Assembly: GCF_000308775.1 (NCBI RefSeq)
Contig: NZ_BAGJ01000128.1
Coordinates: 1-55,180, forward strand
Reading direction: 5' to 3'
DNA from: Nocardia testacea NBRC 100365
Lineage (GTDB): Bacteria > Actinomycetota > Actinomycetes > Mycobacteriales > Mycobacteriaceae
DNA length: 55,180 nt
Shown here: positions 25,607-33,869 of the stretch, in pieces
Numbering within the stretch: the first letter of the stretch is position 1
How the letters are laid out: each line of letters opens with the position of its first letter
Notes under the pieces: generated by a model
Databases searched by the model: none
What the model was told of the DNA's origin: nothing
Seen by the model: only the letters and a program-made list of their open reading frames with translations
Position numbers and translations under genes: made by a program

Positions 25607-26440
25607 TTACTTCTTGCGGCCCACGGCTGCGTAGCCGGCAGCGGGCGGCCGGGCCGCGCCGGTCGGCAATTCGGTCACTTCGGGCGCCGGGGACCGCTCG
25701 CCCTCGGGGTACCAGTTCTCGATCGCGACGATTCCGGGCTCCAGCAGCTCCAGGTCGCGGAAGAAATGGGAGACGCCGTCGTAGTCGCGCGCCTCCATCT
25801 CGATCCCGCTCTGCCGGTACGCCTGCACAGTGCCCTCAACCATTTTCGGGTCGAAGTCGGTGGTCAGATGGGTCATCACCAGGTACGAACCGGACGGCAG
25901 CGGCGCGAGCAGGGTATCGACGATGTCGTAGATACGGTCGCCGGGAACGAAATGGCACAGGGCGATGAGGCTCAATGCCACGGGCCGGTCGAAATCCAAG
26001 GTCTCCCGCACCGCGATATCGGACAGGATCCGTTCCGGGGCGGTCAGGTCGGATTGGACGTATCGGGTCACACCGTCGGGGGTTCCGATCAGCAATGCCC
26101 GCGCGTGGGCCAGGACGATCGGATCGTTGTCCACGTAGACCACCCGGGCGTCGGATGCCGTCGCCTGGGCCACCTGGTGCAGATTCGGTTCGGTGGGAAT
26201 TCCGGTGCCGATATCGAGGAACTGACGGACCCCCAGTTCGCTGAGGTGACGCACCGCGCGCACCATGAACGCGCGATTGTCGCGCGCCACGCCCCGCACC
26301 GACGGAATGGCCTGCTCGATCTTCGCCGCGGCCTCCCGGTCGGCGGGATAGTTGTCCTTGCCGCCGAGGAAATAGTCGTATATGCGGGCACTGTGTGCTC
26401 GGTCCTGCCGAAGGTCCGCCGGACCTCTGCCCTCTGCCAC
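25607..26440 (-). CDS. SAM-dependent methyltransferase, DUF574/Methyltransf_19 family
   Basis: 277-aa protein of the actinobacterial DUF574 family. Diagnostic blocks: ARIYDYFLGGKDNYPADREAA, the SAM loop FLDIGTGIPTEPNLHQVAQ, VVYVDNDPIVLAHARALL, and a C-terminal DLELLEPGIVAIENWYP. The GTG start at 26440 has AGGAG upstream. Family members are numerous in Nocardia and Streptomyces and mostly of unknown substrate. It has its own upstream region (26441-26725) and no obvious operon partner. Confidence 0.88.
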   Translation of the reverse strand: MAEGRGPADLRQDRAHSARIYDYFLGGKDNYPADREAAAKIEQAIPSVRGVARDNRAFMVRAVRHLSELGVRQFLDIGTGIPTEPNLHQVAQATASDARVVYVDNDPIVLAHARALLIGTPDGVTRYVQSDLTAPERILSDIAVRETLDFDRPVALSLIALCHFVPGDRIYDIVDTLLAPLPSGSYLVMTHLTTDFDPKMVEGTVQAYRQSGIEMEARDYDGVSHFFRDLELLEPGIVAIENWYPEGERSPAPEVTELPTGAARPPAAGYAAVGRKK

Positions 26441-26725
26441 GATTCACTCCTCACTCCGGCGAAGATGTCCGCCGTAACGAGTTAACCACCCCAGCAGGGA
26501 CCGTACGCCCGGACAGGGTCGGTCTGCATGGTCAACGCCGTTGTCCGGCAGTGGTTGACACCAACGACAGTTGCCACCGGGGGCCGAATTCGACCGCGGA
26601 TTCCCACGGTGGAATGCCTGCGGCACCCACGGCGTCGGTAACCTCTGCCGAGTCCGACCGGGTAAGGCTGCGACGCAACGACTTTCGGAATACCGGGCGC
26701 ACCCCGTCCGTACGGCTCGGGCGGT

Positions 26726-27610
26726 TCAATCAATCAGTTCCCGTAGTGCCGCGATGATCGTGCCGGGTTGTTCCTCGGGCAGGAAATGGCCGCATTCCAC
26801 GGTGGCAGTGCGCAGATCGGTGGCCCATTCGGACCAGATCGCCGCCGGATCGAACGGCAGCACCATCTCGCCCGGGTCCTGCCAGAGGGCGGTGACCGGC
26901 ATCTCGAGCCGGCGGCCGCATGCGCGGTCGGCCTCGTCGTGGGCGTTGTCGACCGACGCACTCGCCCGGTAATCCGCGCACACCGCGGCGATGGCGTCGT
27001 GTGTGCTCGCGGCGGAGAGATACTCGGCGCGGATATCGGCCGGGATGGCGGCGGATTCGCGCAGCCAGCTGTCGAAGAAATGCCCGAAGAACAGGTCGGG
27101 GGCGGCCCGGATCATGCGCTCGGCGATATCGCCGGGCTGCGCCAGCAGGTAGAGGTGGAACGCGAAGACGCCGGCGGTCCCCCGCAGCGTGTCCCACATG
27201 CTCGCGGCCGGGAGCACGTCCAGGATGGCGAGGTGGCTGATCGCGGCCGGATGGTCGAGACCGGCCCGGAATGCGACCAACCCGCCACGGTCGTGTCCGG
27301 CCACGGCAAAGCGACTGTGCCCGAGGGAACGCATGAGTTCGACGACGTCCTCGGCCATGGTCCGTTTGGCGTAGGTCCGGCCGTCGCGCTCGTCGGCCGG
27401 TTTGTCACTGTCGCCGTAGCCGCGCAGATCCGGGCACACCACCTGATGATCCTGAGCGAGATCGGTGGCGATGTGGCGCCAGGCGAGGTGTGTTTGGGGA
27501 AAGCCGTGCAGTAGAACGATCGGGGGACCCGATCCCGCGGTGGCCACGTTCAGCCGCACGTCCCCCACCGGGATACGTTCGTAGTCGAATCCCGGAATTC
27601 GGATACCCAT
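26726..27610 (-). CDS. Alpha/beta hydrolase with Asp nucleophile (haloacetate dehalogenase/epoxide hydrolase type)
   Basis: 294 aa from the ATG at 27610; the frame is open to 27760 but the upstream part is unlike the family. Motifs: oxyanion HGFPQT, nucleophile Asp107 in AGHDRGGLVAF, and the C-terminal His in ECGHFLPEE. An Asp nucleophile with HDRGG is typical of haloacetate dehalogenases and epoxide hydrolases. The halide-binding His-Trp pair of fluoroacetate dehalogenases appears as His-Leu here (FAFHLYLLAQ), so dehalogenase activity is uncertain. The upstream gene at 27813 is a separate unit about 200 nt away. Confidence 0.8.
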   Translation of the reverse strand: MGIRIPGFDYERIPVGDVRLNVATAGSGPPIVLLHGFPQTHLAWRHIATDLAQDHQVVCPDLRGYGDSDKPADERDGRTYAKRTMAEDVVELMRSLGHSRFAVAGHDRGGLVAFRAGLDHPAAISHLAILDVLPAASMWDTLRGTAGVFAFHLYLLAQPGDIAERMIRAAPDLFFGHFFDSWLRESAAIPADIRAEYLSAASTHDAIAAVCADYRASASVDNAHDEADRACGRRLEMPVTALWQDPGEMVLPFDPAAIWSEWATDLRTATVECGHFLPEEQPGTIIAALRELID

Positions 27611-27812
27611 GCCCGGACCATAACGAGCACCACCGACAAGCGGGGTCCGCGAGCGCGAACCGGGGCGACCGCGACGCGGGGTCGGCCGCTGAGCCGGGCC
27701 CGGACAGAGAACCGTGCCGGTGACATCCGGGCAACGCTCGTAGAGGCTCGGGGCGGACAATCCATCGCCGAAAGTAGCGAGAGGATCGTTTGCAGTACAA
27801 CAAGATTCACTC

Positions 27813-28556
27813 TCAATCTTCCGCGTGACGTTCTCTCGCGCGTTCCCCGGCTCCCGTCTCGCAGGCGTCGGCGATATCGCGGATCAGCCGGGCGAAACGC
27901 TGCGGTTCGGCCAGCGGTAGGTAATGCCCGGCGCCGGGGACCACCAGCAGACTCGTCCGGAGCGAGGCCGCGACGAAACGCTGCTCGTGACCGCGGAAAT
28001 GGTCCCGGCTTCCGTTGATGAGCCAGACCGGGCCCTTGTATCGACGGAGTCCACCGAGCGGATCGAATGCGGCGGCGGCCCTGGCGATATCGGGGATCAC
28101 CTCGGTGGCGATACCACCCGCCGCGACGGCGGCGGCCACCTGTGCGGGGAGGACTACGTCGAAGAGTCGGCGGCTGAGCCGTTCGCCCCCGTCACGCTGG
28201 GTCGACAGGAGCAGATGAGCGAGCCGGAAGGGAATCGTCAGGGCTCGGCCGGGGATACGTGTCGACCCGGCGACCACCAGACCGGCCACGCGTTCACCGA
28301 GTTCGGCGGCCGCCGCGATGGCGACGTACCCGCCCAGCGAGTGACCGACGACCAGGGCGCGACCGCCGACGGAATCGACTGCCGTGCGGACGGTCTCGAT
28401 CGCCGCGGGCATGGTGAAGCGTTCGCCGCGACGCGCACCGTGCCCGGGGAGATCGGGGGTGACCACCGATCGCTCGGTGCCGAATTCGCTCTCGACAGCA
28501 ACCCAGCATCCGCCACTCAACCGGATGCCGTGCACCAGAACCACGGGAAGAGCCAT
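27813..28556 (-). CDS. Alpha/beta hydrolase, TetR-controlled
   Basis: 247 aa from the ATG at 28556, with GGAGG 6 nt upstream. It has an oxyanion loop LVHGIRLSGG, nucleophile Ser in VVGHSLGGYVA, a catalytic Asp candidate in INGSRDHFRG, and His in VVPGAGHYLPLAEP. It is a general esterase/lactonase-like fold; the substrate is unknown. It is divergent from a TetR gene and the shared region contains two palindromes, so expression is probably induced when the TetR ligand is present, perhaps the enzyme's own substrate. Confidence 0.82.
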   Translation of the reverse strand: MALPVVLVHGIRLSGGCWVAVESEFGTERSVVTPDLPGHGARRGERFTMPAAIETVRTAVDSVGGRALVVGHSLGGYVAIAAAAELGERVAGLVVAGSTRIPGRALTIPFRLAHLLLSTQRDGGERLSRRLFDVVLPAQVAAAVAAGGIATEVIPDIARAAAAFDPLGGLRRYKGPVWLINGSRDHFRGHEQRFVAASLRTSLLVVPGAGHYLPLAEPQRFARLIRDIADACETGAGERARERHAED

Positions 28557-28568
28557 AATGCCTCCATT

Positions 28569-28590
28569 TGCAACGCAACGTTGCGTTGCA
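28569..28590. promoter_or_regulatory. TetR operator, site 1
   Basis: A 22-bp perfect palindrome with core GCAACGCAACGTTGCGTTGC, starting 13 nt upstream of the hydrolase ATG. It is the same core as site 2. Confidence 0.8.
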
Positions 28591-28610
28591 CTGTACGGCT
28601 GTACCGGATA

Positions 28611-28628
28611 CAACGCAACGTTGCGTTG
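28611..28628. promoter_or_regulatory. TetR operator, site 2
   Basis: An 18-bp perfect palindrome CAACGCAACGTTGCGTTG, 13 nt upstream of the TetR ATG. Its centre is 40 bp from that of site 1, so both divergent genes can be repressed by the same protein. Confidence 0.8.
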
Positions 28629-28641
28629 CTATTGTCGGTGT

Positions 28642-29223
28642 ATGGACGAGTCAGCCGATACGCGTGCGACCTCCCTGCCCCGGCGGGCCGAGGCGATCTT
28701 CGCGGCCACCCTCGAACTCCTCGCGACCACGGGCTACGAGGGACTGACCATGGAGTCGGTCGCGCTGCGGGCCGGGGTCAACAAAACGACCCTGTATCGC
28801 TGGTGGAAATCCAAGGACGAGGTGCTAGCGGCCGCGCTGACCGGGTCGGATCTGCTCACCTTCCCGGTCCCTGATACGGGAAGCCTCCGGGGCGATCTCC
28901 TCGCGACGACCCGGAGCATCCACGGCCTGCTCACCGATGCCGCCACCGCCCCCATCGCGGCCGCGGTTCTGGCGGCATCCCCCGGCCGGCCGTCGCTGGC
29001 AGCGGTCGGGCGGTTGTTCTTCGCCGACCGTGCCGCCCGCGAGCACCCCATCTTCCGCCGTGCGGTCGAACGCGGCGAACTCGACGACCGGACCGATCCC
29101 CGCCTGGTGATGGACATGCTCGCCGGGGCGATCTGGTTCCGCGTATTCCTGCGCGCCGAACCGGTCGAGCCGGCCGATATCGATCAAGTAGTCGATATCG
29201 TGCTCAACGGCCTGTCCGTATAG
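28642..29223 (+). CDS. TetR-family transcriptional regulator
   Basis: 193-aa regulator from the ATG at 28642. The N-terminal helix-turn-helix is ATLELLATTGYEGLTMESVALRAGVNKTTLYRWWKSKDEVLAAAL (about residues 24-68), followed by a helical ligand domain of the TetR_C_16-like kind (PIFRRAVERGELDDRTDPRLVMDMLAGAIWFR). It is divergently transcribed from the alpha/beta hydrolase, with two palindromic operators between them, so autoregulation together with hydrolase control is likely. Ligand unknown. Confidence 0.9.
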   Translation: MDESADTRATSLPRRAEAIFAATLELLATTGYEGLTMESVALRAGVNKTTLYRWWKSKDEVLAAALTGSDLLTFPVPDTGSLRGDLLATTRSIHGLLTDAATAPIAAAVLAASPGRPSLAAVGRLFFADRAAREHPIFRRAVERGELDDRTDPRLVMDMLAGAIWFRVFLRAEPVEPADIDQVVDIVLNGLSV

Positions 29224-29301
29224 CGGTGCACAGCAATCACCGTCCTACTCGGTGACACCGGACCGCGCCGGCAACCCACCGGCCGCAGCCGAACCCGGCT
29301 G

Positions 29302-29307
29302 TATGAT
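29302..29307 (+). promoter_or_regulatory. Possible -10 element of a leaderless promoter
   Basis: TATGAT ends 7 nt before the ATG at 29315. No ribosome site precedes that ATG, so the transcript may start at the A of the ATG, as is common in actinobacteria. Confidence 0.35.
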
Positions 29308-29314
29308 CCCGCGC

Positions 29315-29662
29315 ATGCACGAATTCGGTACGACGGCCGCGTTCGACAGCGGCCGGGGGCAACAGTATTCGGGGGGCACACCGCTACCGAAGAATTTTCC
29401 GCCGGTTGTCTACTTGCCGGTCCTGGCACATGTTCATCAGGTCGAGGATGCGCAGATCATGCTGCGTCAGATGCGTGACGGTCGAGTAGCGTGCCTGGCC
29501 TATTCCGCCCTCGACCGCCTCTTGACGTGTTGCGGTGAAGAGCAACCGTGGATGTGGACTCCGACAGTGGCACTCGACGCATTGCAGCAGGCACGGCCGT
29601 TCGACGTCTTGCTGCTCGATGTCTTCATCCCGCAGGAGAACCGGAGGCATCCGCAGGCATGA
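29315..29662 (+). CDS. SAV_915-like protein, first gene of an ESX-type cassette
   Basis: 115-aa protein from the ATG at 29315 (an in-frame ATG lies at 29303). The pattern VVYLPVLAHVHQVEDAQIML, then ACLAYSALDRLLTCCGEEQPWMW and FDVLLLDVFIP, fits the SAV_915 family of small actinobacterial proteins that often neighbour type VII secretion substrates. It overlaps the next gene by 4 nt. Role unknown; chaperone-like or adaptor roles have not been shown to my knowledge. Confidence 0.6.
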   Translation: MHEFGTTAAFDSGRGQQYSGGTPLPKNFPPVVYLPVLAHVHQVEDAQIMLRQMRDGRVACLAYSALDRLLTCCGEEQPWMWTPTVALDALQQARPFDVLLLDVFIPQENRRHPQA

Positions 29663-29949
29663 CCGAGCTGTACATCGACCAGAATGCGCTGGCAACAATC
29701 GCGAATACCCTCGCAACTTCGAGCGCGGAACTGGACGCGACCAACGACAAGACACCGGACACTCTGGATGCCGGGACGGTGACGCCCTCGGTGCTCGCAG
29801 TCCTGTCGGTTCTAATGGACGGCGCCGGTCAACTCGTGGTCGGGATGGCCGCCAGCAGCGCAGCCGTCACCGATGCCGCGAAAAAGTACAAGGAGCAGGA
29901 CGACACGACCGCCGATACCGTCATCAGGCAGACATGGACGGCGGTCTGA
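29659..29949 (+). CDS. EspC-like/WXG100-size type VII secretion protein
   Basis: 96-aa helical protein starting MTELYIDQNALATIANTLATS, with a long Ala/Thr-rich helical stretch and a Gly turn in the middle (DGAGQLVVGMAA). Size and pattern match the EspC-like (DUF2580) group of ESX substrates; no WxG is present. The start overlaps the preceding stop by 4 nt, and the next gene follows after 3 nt. It is probably the small partner that is co-secreted with the 362-aa protein. Confidence 0.65.
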   Translation: MTELYIDQNALATIANTLATSSAELDATNDKTPDTLDAGTVTPSVLAVLSVLMDGAGQLVVGMAASSAAVTDAAKKYKEQDDTTADTVIRQTWTAV

Positions 29950-29952
29950 CCG

Positions 29953-31041
29953 ATGAGCATCGATACCAAGATCGACGGAGATCCGGCCAGCATTCGGGCA
30001 GCGGCCGCGTGGCTGCGGGACACCCTCGCCGGTCAGCTGTCCACCTCGATCACGGACTTGGACAGGATCCGGGGCCTTGCCGAGTCGGGCTGGGATGGGG
30101 AATCCGGTGACGCCTTCGCGACGAAGACGCGCGAGACCGCCGACAAAGCGAACAACCTCGTCACCGAGGTGCAGAAGTACGCGACCGAACTCGACGCACT
30201 GGCGGGGCAGGTTCAGCAGGCACAACTCGACATGTCGTCGATCCGGACCGAGGCCGGCGAAGCCGGACTCACGGTGAACGACCACACCATCGAAAAGCCC
30301 GCAGAGGATGACACCACCGGACTCGCGGCCTACAACACGGCTGTTCTCGCGGCCGATCAAGTGCGGGATCGCGAGGGCTTCTGGGCGTCGACCTGGAAGA
30401 ACATGCAGAACGATCTGAAGGACAAATGGTTCCTCGTCATCGGCGACATGATCAACGGCGCTGCAGGCGCACTTGCCACCACCCACTCGTCGATGCTTCT
30501 CCAAAGCTCGGCCGCGGCATCCAGCGAAGCATTGAAAGCCCTGCTCGAGGCGAAGAACGCCCCGGCCGGCACACCGCGCGAGGTCGTCTACCGCGACATG
30601 GACTGGTCTCGTCAGCAGATGCTCAAAGCAGGTGATCTCCTGGATCAGGCGGACACCACGAAGGCCAAAGCCGCGAAAATCGGCTTCCGGGTGGGTGGCG
30701 CCCTCGCAGTCGCGGGTATCGCGTACGACATCTACAACGGCAAGCCCCCTGAACAGGCAATCGTCTCCGGTGCTGCCGGTTTCGGCGCTTCTGTCGCCGC
30801 CGGTGCCGCGGTCGGTGCGGCAGTCGGCACTATCGTGCCGGGACCCGGAAACCTGGTCGGCGCGGCTGCGGGAACCGTAGTAGGCGCCGCTACCGGAATC
30901 TTCACCTCCGGCGCTGTCGACTCGCTGTATTCGGAGGGCCTCAGCGTGGGCAGTGCTATCGACGGTGGAATGGAAGCGCTCGAAGGTACCGGCGAAGCAA
31001 TCGGTGGCGGGTTGTCGAAGGCTTGGAATGCGCTCTTCTGA
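29953..31041 (+). CDS. WXG100-domain protein with C-terminal glycine-zipper region, candidate ESX-secreted toxin
   Basis: 362 aa. Residues 1-100 form a WXG100-like helical hairpin with the turn ESGWDGESGDAF (W-x-G followed by D/A-F). A linker follows to about residue 245. The C-terminal third is strongly glycine-zipper-like (GAAGFGASVAAGAAVGAAVG, then GNLVGAAAGTVVGAATGIF), a pattern seen in membrane-inserting or pore-forming toxins. There is no signal peptide. The next gene, overlapping by 14 nt, encodes a membrane protein that could provide immunity. Toxin activity is inference; the WXG assignment is solid. Secretion genes are not in the window. Confidence 0.75.
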   Translation: MSIDTKIDGDPASIRAAAAWLRDTLAGQLSTSITDLDRIRGLAESGWDGESGDAFATKTRETADKANNLVTEVQKYATELDALAGQVQQAQLDMSSIRTEAGEAGLTVNDHTIEKPAEDDTTGLAAYNTAVLAADQVRDREGFWASTWKNMQNDLKDKWFLVIGDMINGAAGALATTHSSMLLQSSAAASSEALKALLEAKNAPAGTPREVVYRDMDWSRQQMLKAGDLLDQADTTKAKAAKIGFRVGGALAVAGIAYDIYNGKPPEQAIVSGAAGFGASVAAGAAVGAAVGTIVPGPGNLVGAAAGTVVGAATGIFTSGAVDSLYSEGLSVGSAIDGGMEALEGTGEAIGGGLSKAWNALF

Positions 31042-31891
31042 TCGGATCGGCTCTCCGAGCCCCTGGGCCGTGCCGGCCGGGTTCACGCAGAAGCACATCG
31101 CTGCCATGCTGGGCCTGACCGGGCTGGTTGTATTGTGCTTCGGCATAGCGGCGGCAATGTGGCGCAGCGATGACCACGCCGCGCGTGTTGTCTCGAAATA
31201 CGTGGCGCTGTTCGGTCTCGCGATGGCCGCCACCGTCGCAATGGGGGTATGGGCGAACGAAGCGAGAAAACGGCGAAGCCGCATAGTCCAGTCGGCCCCG
31301 CCCCATGGTGCGGCCGCGACGGTGGTCCCGGGGTCGATCGGTTACTTCACCTTGTACCAGACGATCTGGAGTTGTTTCGCTGTCCTGTTCCTCGGGGCGG
31401 CGTTCGAGATCGGGGCGGCGGCATGGCCTACTCATTGGCCCCTGGCGCTCCTGCTCGCCTGCCTGGGGTTGGGTAGCGCCTCCGCTCCGGCACTGGCGGT
31501 GGCCGGCAGACTCCGTAGGGGGCGGGTCGTACTCACCGACCAGGAAATCGTCCACTACGGCTGGAGTTCGCGAACCAGTCTGGCGTGGGCAGACGCTCCC
31601 CGAGTGATCACGGCATTCGAGCGGCAGCGATTGATCGTGATCACCGGGTCGGACGGCGCACGATGGAGTACGTGCGCTACTACACCCATCGTGCGGCTGG
31701 GCCGCAACCGACACCAGCTCTGGAAATTGGACCGCCCGGCAGCGGCCGGAAGCATCGTGCTCGAGTGCCCGCGGTTGGCCGTGGACGGATATCGGCTCTA
31801 CCGCTTTCTCACCTACTACGCCGATAACCCCACTGCCCGAGTGGAACTGGGTACCCCGGCAGCGACGAAACGATGGGCTACGGTCCTCTGA
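31028..31891 (+). CDS. Four-helix membrane protein, candidate immunity partner
   Basis: 287 aa from the ATG at 31028, overlapping the WXG gene by 14 nt. Four hydrophobic helices (about residues 25-47, 58-79, 110-130, 137-160) are followed by a cytoplasmic domain with a PH-like beta pattern (GRVVLTDQEIVHYGWSSRTSLAWADAPRV, then RLIVITGSDGARW). I recognise no named family. Overlap with a candidate pore-forming ESX protein suggests immunity or a membrane anchor. A strong hairpin ends the unit about 100 nt downstream. Confidence 0.65.
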   Translation: MRSSDRIGSPSPWAVPAGFTQKHIAAMLGLTGLVVLCFGIAAAMWRSDDHAARVVSKYVALFGLAMAATVAMGVWANEARKRRSRIVQSAPPHGAAATVVPGSIGYFTLYQTIWSCFAVLFLGAAFEIGAAAWPTHWPLALLLACLGLGSASAPALAVAGRLRRGRVVLTDQEIVHYGWSSRTSLAWADAPRVITAFERQRLIVITGSDGARWSTCATTPIVRLGRNRHQLWKLDRPAAAGSIVLECPRLAVDGYRLYRFLTYYADNPTARVELGTPAATKRWATVL

Positions 31892-31990
31892 TCTCGAGCG
31901 CGAAGACCACCGCCGGTCGTCACCTCGTAACTCACCTGCTACCCCACTCCCGTGCTGGAGCAGCAATCGCCGCGAAAGCTCGCGTGATGT

Positions 31991-32020
31991 AACTATCGGC
32001 CCGGGCCGCGGCCGATAGTT
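31991..32020. terminator. Bidirectional hairpin
   Basis: Perfect 11-bp arms AACTATCGGCC and GGCCGATAGTT with an 8-nt loop, between the convergent ESX cassette and the dienelactone hydrolase gene. Confidence 0.8.
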
Positions 32021-32050
32021 CATCAGGGGAGCGCGCGCTCTCGCACCCGG

Positions 32051-32812
32051 CTACTGCCGCAGATTGCGGTCGAACAGGGCCAGCAGTTCGCGATAGTGCC
32101 GTTCGGCGAACTCGGCGTCGTAGGCGGCGGTATCGGCCTGGGTGTAGCCGTGTTTCGCCCCCTCGTACACCTCGGTGCGGTGGCGCTCACCGGCCGCCGC
32201 GACCGCCTTGTCGAACCGATCGAAATGATCGGGCGACTTCTCCACGTCTTCGCCCGCGTGGGCGAAATACAGCTCCCCCGTGATGTTCTCGACGAGCAGA
32301 TGCGGACTGTCCGCGCTCTCGGTGATCAGCGGTCCACCGTGGAATCCGGCCACCGCCGCCACCCGATCGGGGAACCCGGCGGCGATCAGTACGGCGAGTC
32401 GCGCACCCATGCAGTAGCCGGTGACCCCGACCTTCCCCGCGGCGACCTGCGGCGCCGCTGCCAGCCAGTCGAGATAGGCGGCGGCATCGGACCGCAGCAG
32501 TTCGGGTGTCAGTTCGCGGATCATCGGGAAGAGCTGCTGGAAGATCTCCGGCCGCGCCTCCGGGTCGATGAAGTCCGGTAGTTCGAGCACCGGGGCGCGA
32601 CCGTGGCGGTAGTAGGCGTTCGGCAGCAGGACGGTGTAGCCGTGGGCGGCGATACGGTCGGCCATATCCCGCAGGGTGGGCCGCAGTCCGAAACCGTCCT
32701 GGATCAGCAGCACTCCCGGATGGGCTGCCCCGGCGTCGGGGTGGGCGAGATACGCGTCGGCGACACCATCGGGGGTCCGGATGTCGACCGACATACCGTG
32801 GACTTCACTCAT
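32051..32812 (-). CDS. Dienelactone hydrolase family protein
   Basis: 253 aa from the ATG at 32812 with AGGAGG 8 nt upstream; the frame is open much further but those residues are non-coding in character. Catalytic residues: Cys134 in GVTGYCMGARLA, Asp189 in FAHAGEDVEKSP and His221 in EGAKHGYTQAD, the DLH triad. An N-terminal VLLIQDGFGLRP corresponds to the conserved oxyanion strand (Asp-Gly in place of the usual Glu-Xxx). Dienelactone hydrolases open lactone rings in aromatic degradation, but no catechol genes are nearby, so the substrate is open. Confidence 0.87.
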   Translation of the reverse strand: MSEVHGMSVDIRTPDGVADAYLAHPDAGAAHPGVLLIQDGFGLRPTLRDMADRIAAHGYTVLLPNAYYRHGRAPVLELPDFIDPEARPEIFQQLFPMIRELTPELLRSDAAAYLDWLAAAPQVAAGKVGVTGYCMGARLAVLIAAGFPDRVAAVAGFHGGPLITESADSPHLLVENITGELYFAHAGEDVEKSPDHFDRFDKAVAAAGERHRTEVYEGAKHGYTQADTAAYDAEFAERHYRELLALFDRNLRQ

Positions 32813-32946
32813 CGTGGATCCTCCTGTGATGTCGAGCGCTGTCGAACATACCGGTTCCGACACCGGGCTATCCGACACGGCATCGGCAATCTGCCGCCGG
32901 GCCGGATCCCGATACCACCTTCTGTCGCTAGGGGAGAAAGGCGGGA

Positions 32947-33354
32947 TCACCGCGAAGAGGAGTCCCGCCCGGCCGTCTCCTCCTCCTGGTCGAATCGTGC
33001 GCGAGCGCGTTCGACCTCGGGCAGTGTGCCGGTGGCCCAGTGCAGGAGTGCGTCGATGAGGTCCTGCAGCGAGCGGCCCAGCGGCGTCAACCGGTACTCG
33101 ACCGCGACAGGCCGGGTGTTCGTGACGATGCGGTCGACCATCCCGTTGCGTTCCAGTCGCCGCAGCGCGGTGGTGAGCGATTTCTGCGTCACCACCGGGA
33201 TGGCTCGGCGGAGGTCGTTGAAACGCAGCGGTCCGTGCTCGCACAGCGCGTCGAGGATCTGAAGCGACCATTTGTCGAGGACCTGATCGAGTAGTTCGCG
33301 GTGGTCCTGGGTGAGTTGCGGGCTGCCCGGGGGCAGGGGCGCGGTTTCCGGCAT
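32947..33354 (-). CDS. HxlR-family transcriptional regulator
   Basis: 135-aa winged-helix regulator from the ATG at 33354. Family pattern: LLDQVLDKWSLQILDALCEHGPLRFNDLRRAIPVVTQKSLTTALRRLERNGMVDR, then PVAVEYRLTPLGRSLQDLIDALLHW. A Cys in the recognition-domain flank (ALCEHG) could be redox-sensitive, as in some HxlR proteins. It is divergent from the RidA-like gene (79-nt gap) and upstream of dienelactone hydrolase on the same strand, so either may be its target. Confidence 0.9.
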   Translation of the reverse strand: MPETAPLPPGSPQLTQDHRELLDQVLDKWSLQILDALCEHGPLRFNDLRRAIPVVTQKSLTTALRRLERNGMVDRIVTNTRPVAVEYRLTPLGRSLQDLIDALLHWATGTLPEVERARARFDQEEETAGRDSSSR

Positions 33355-33432
33355 GACACCTAGTCTCGTTGAAGTTCCCTTCGGACACCAGGTACATATC
33401 GGATACCTTGCTCGATCAGCGAAAGGATATCC

Positions 33433-33843
33433 ATGGCAGTCCAGCTGCTCACCCCCGAAGGCATGTTCGCGCCCGTCCCGTATCACCATGTCTCGATCGG
33501 CTCGGGCACCCGGCAGGTACACGTGGCCGGCCAGATCGCGCGCGACGCCGACGGCAATCCCGTCGCGACCGGTGATCTCGCGGGCCAGGTCGCCCACGCC
33601 CTGCGCAATACGGCCCGCGGGCTGGCGGGGGCGGGGGCGAGTTTCGCCGATGTCGTACGCCTGCGCTTCTTCGTCACGCACTGGACGCCGGACAAGTACG
33701 ACGACTTCGTCGCGGGTATCGAGCGGGTCGTCGAGGAACTCGGCATACCCCGGCCGTTGCCGCCCTTGTCGGCGATAGGTGTCGACTACCTGTTCGAGCC
33801 CGATGTCCTGGTCGAGGTGGAGGCGTACGCCGTGCTGGACTGA
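33433..33843 (+). CDS. RidA-family protein
   Basis: 136-aa YjgF/YER057c/UK114 protein: VHVAGQIARDADGNPV, QVAHALRNTARGLAGAGASFADVVRLRFFV and LPPLSAIGVDYLFEPDVLVEVEAYAVL. The canonical catalytic Arg near the C-terminal third (RxxxxxxxLP in RidA) is not evident at the usual place, where PPLSAIGVDYLF is found, so it may belong to an Rid subfamily without enamine deaminase activity. Start ATG at 33433 with AAAGGA upstream. It is divergent from the HxlR gene, suggesting control by it. Confidence 0.85.
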   Translation: MAVQLLTPEGMFAPVPYHHVSIGSGTRQVHVAGQIARDADGNPVATGDLAGQVAHALRNTARGLAGAGASFADVVRLRFFVTHWTPDKYDDFVAGIERVVEELGIPRPLPPLSAIGVDYLFEPDVLVEVEAYAVLD

Positions 33844-33869
33844 GTTGCGGATAGGAGCGCGCCCGATGG

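Noticed and set aside
26726..27610. Haloacetate (fluoroacetate) dehalogenase as a firm name
   Set aside because: The Asp nucleophile fits, but the halide-binding Trp is replaced by Leu, so only the broader hydrolase class is supported.
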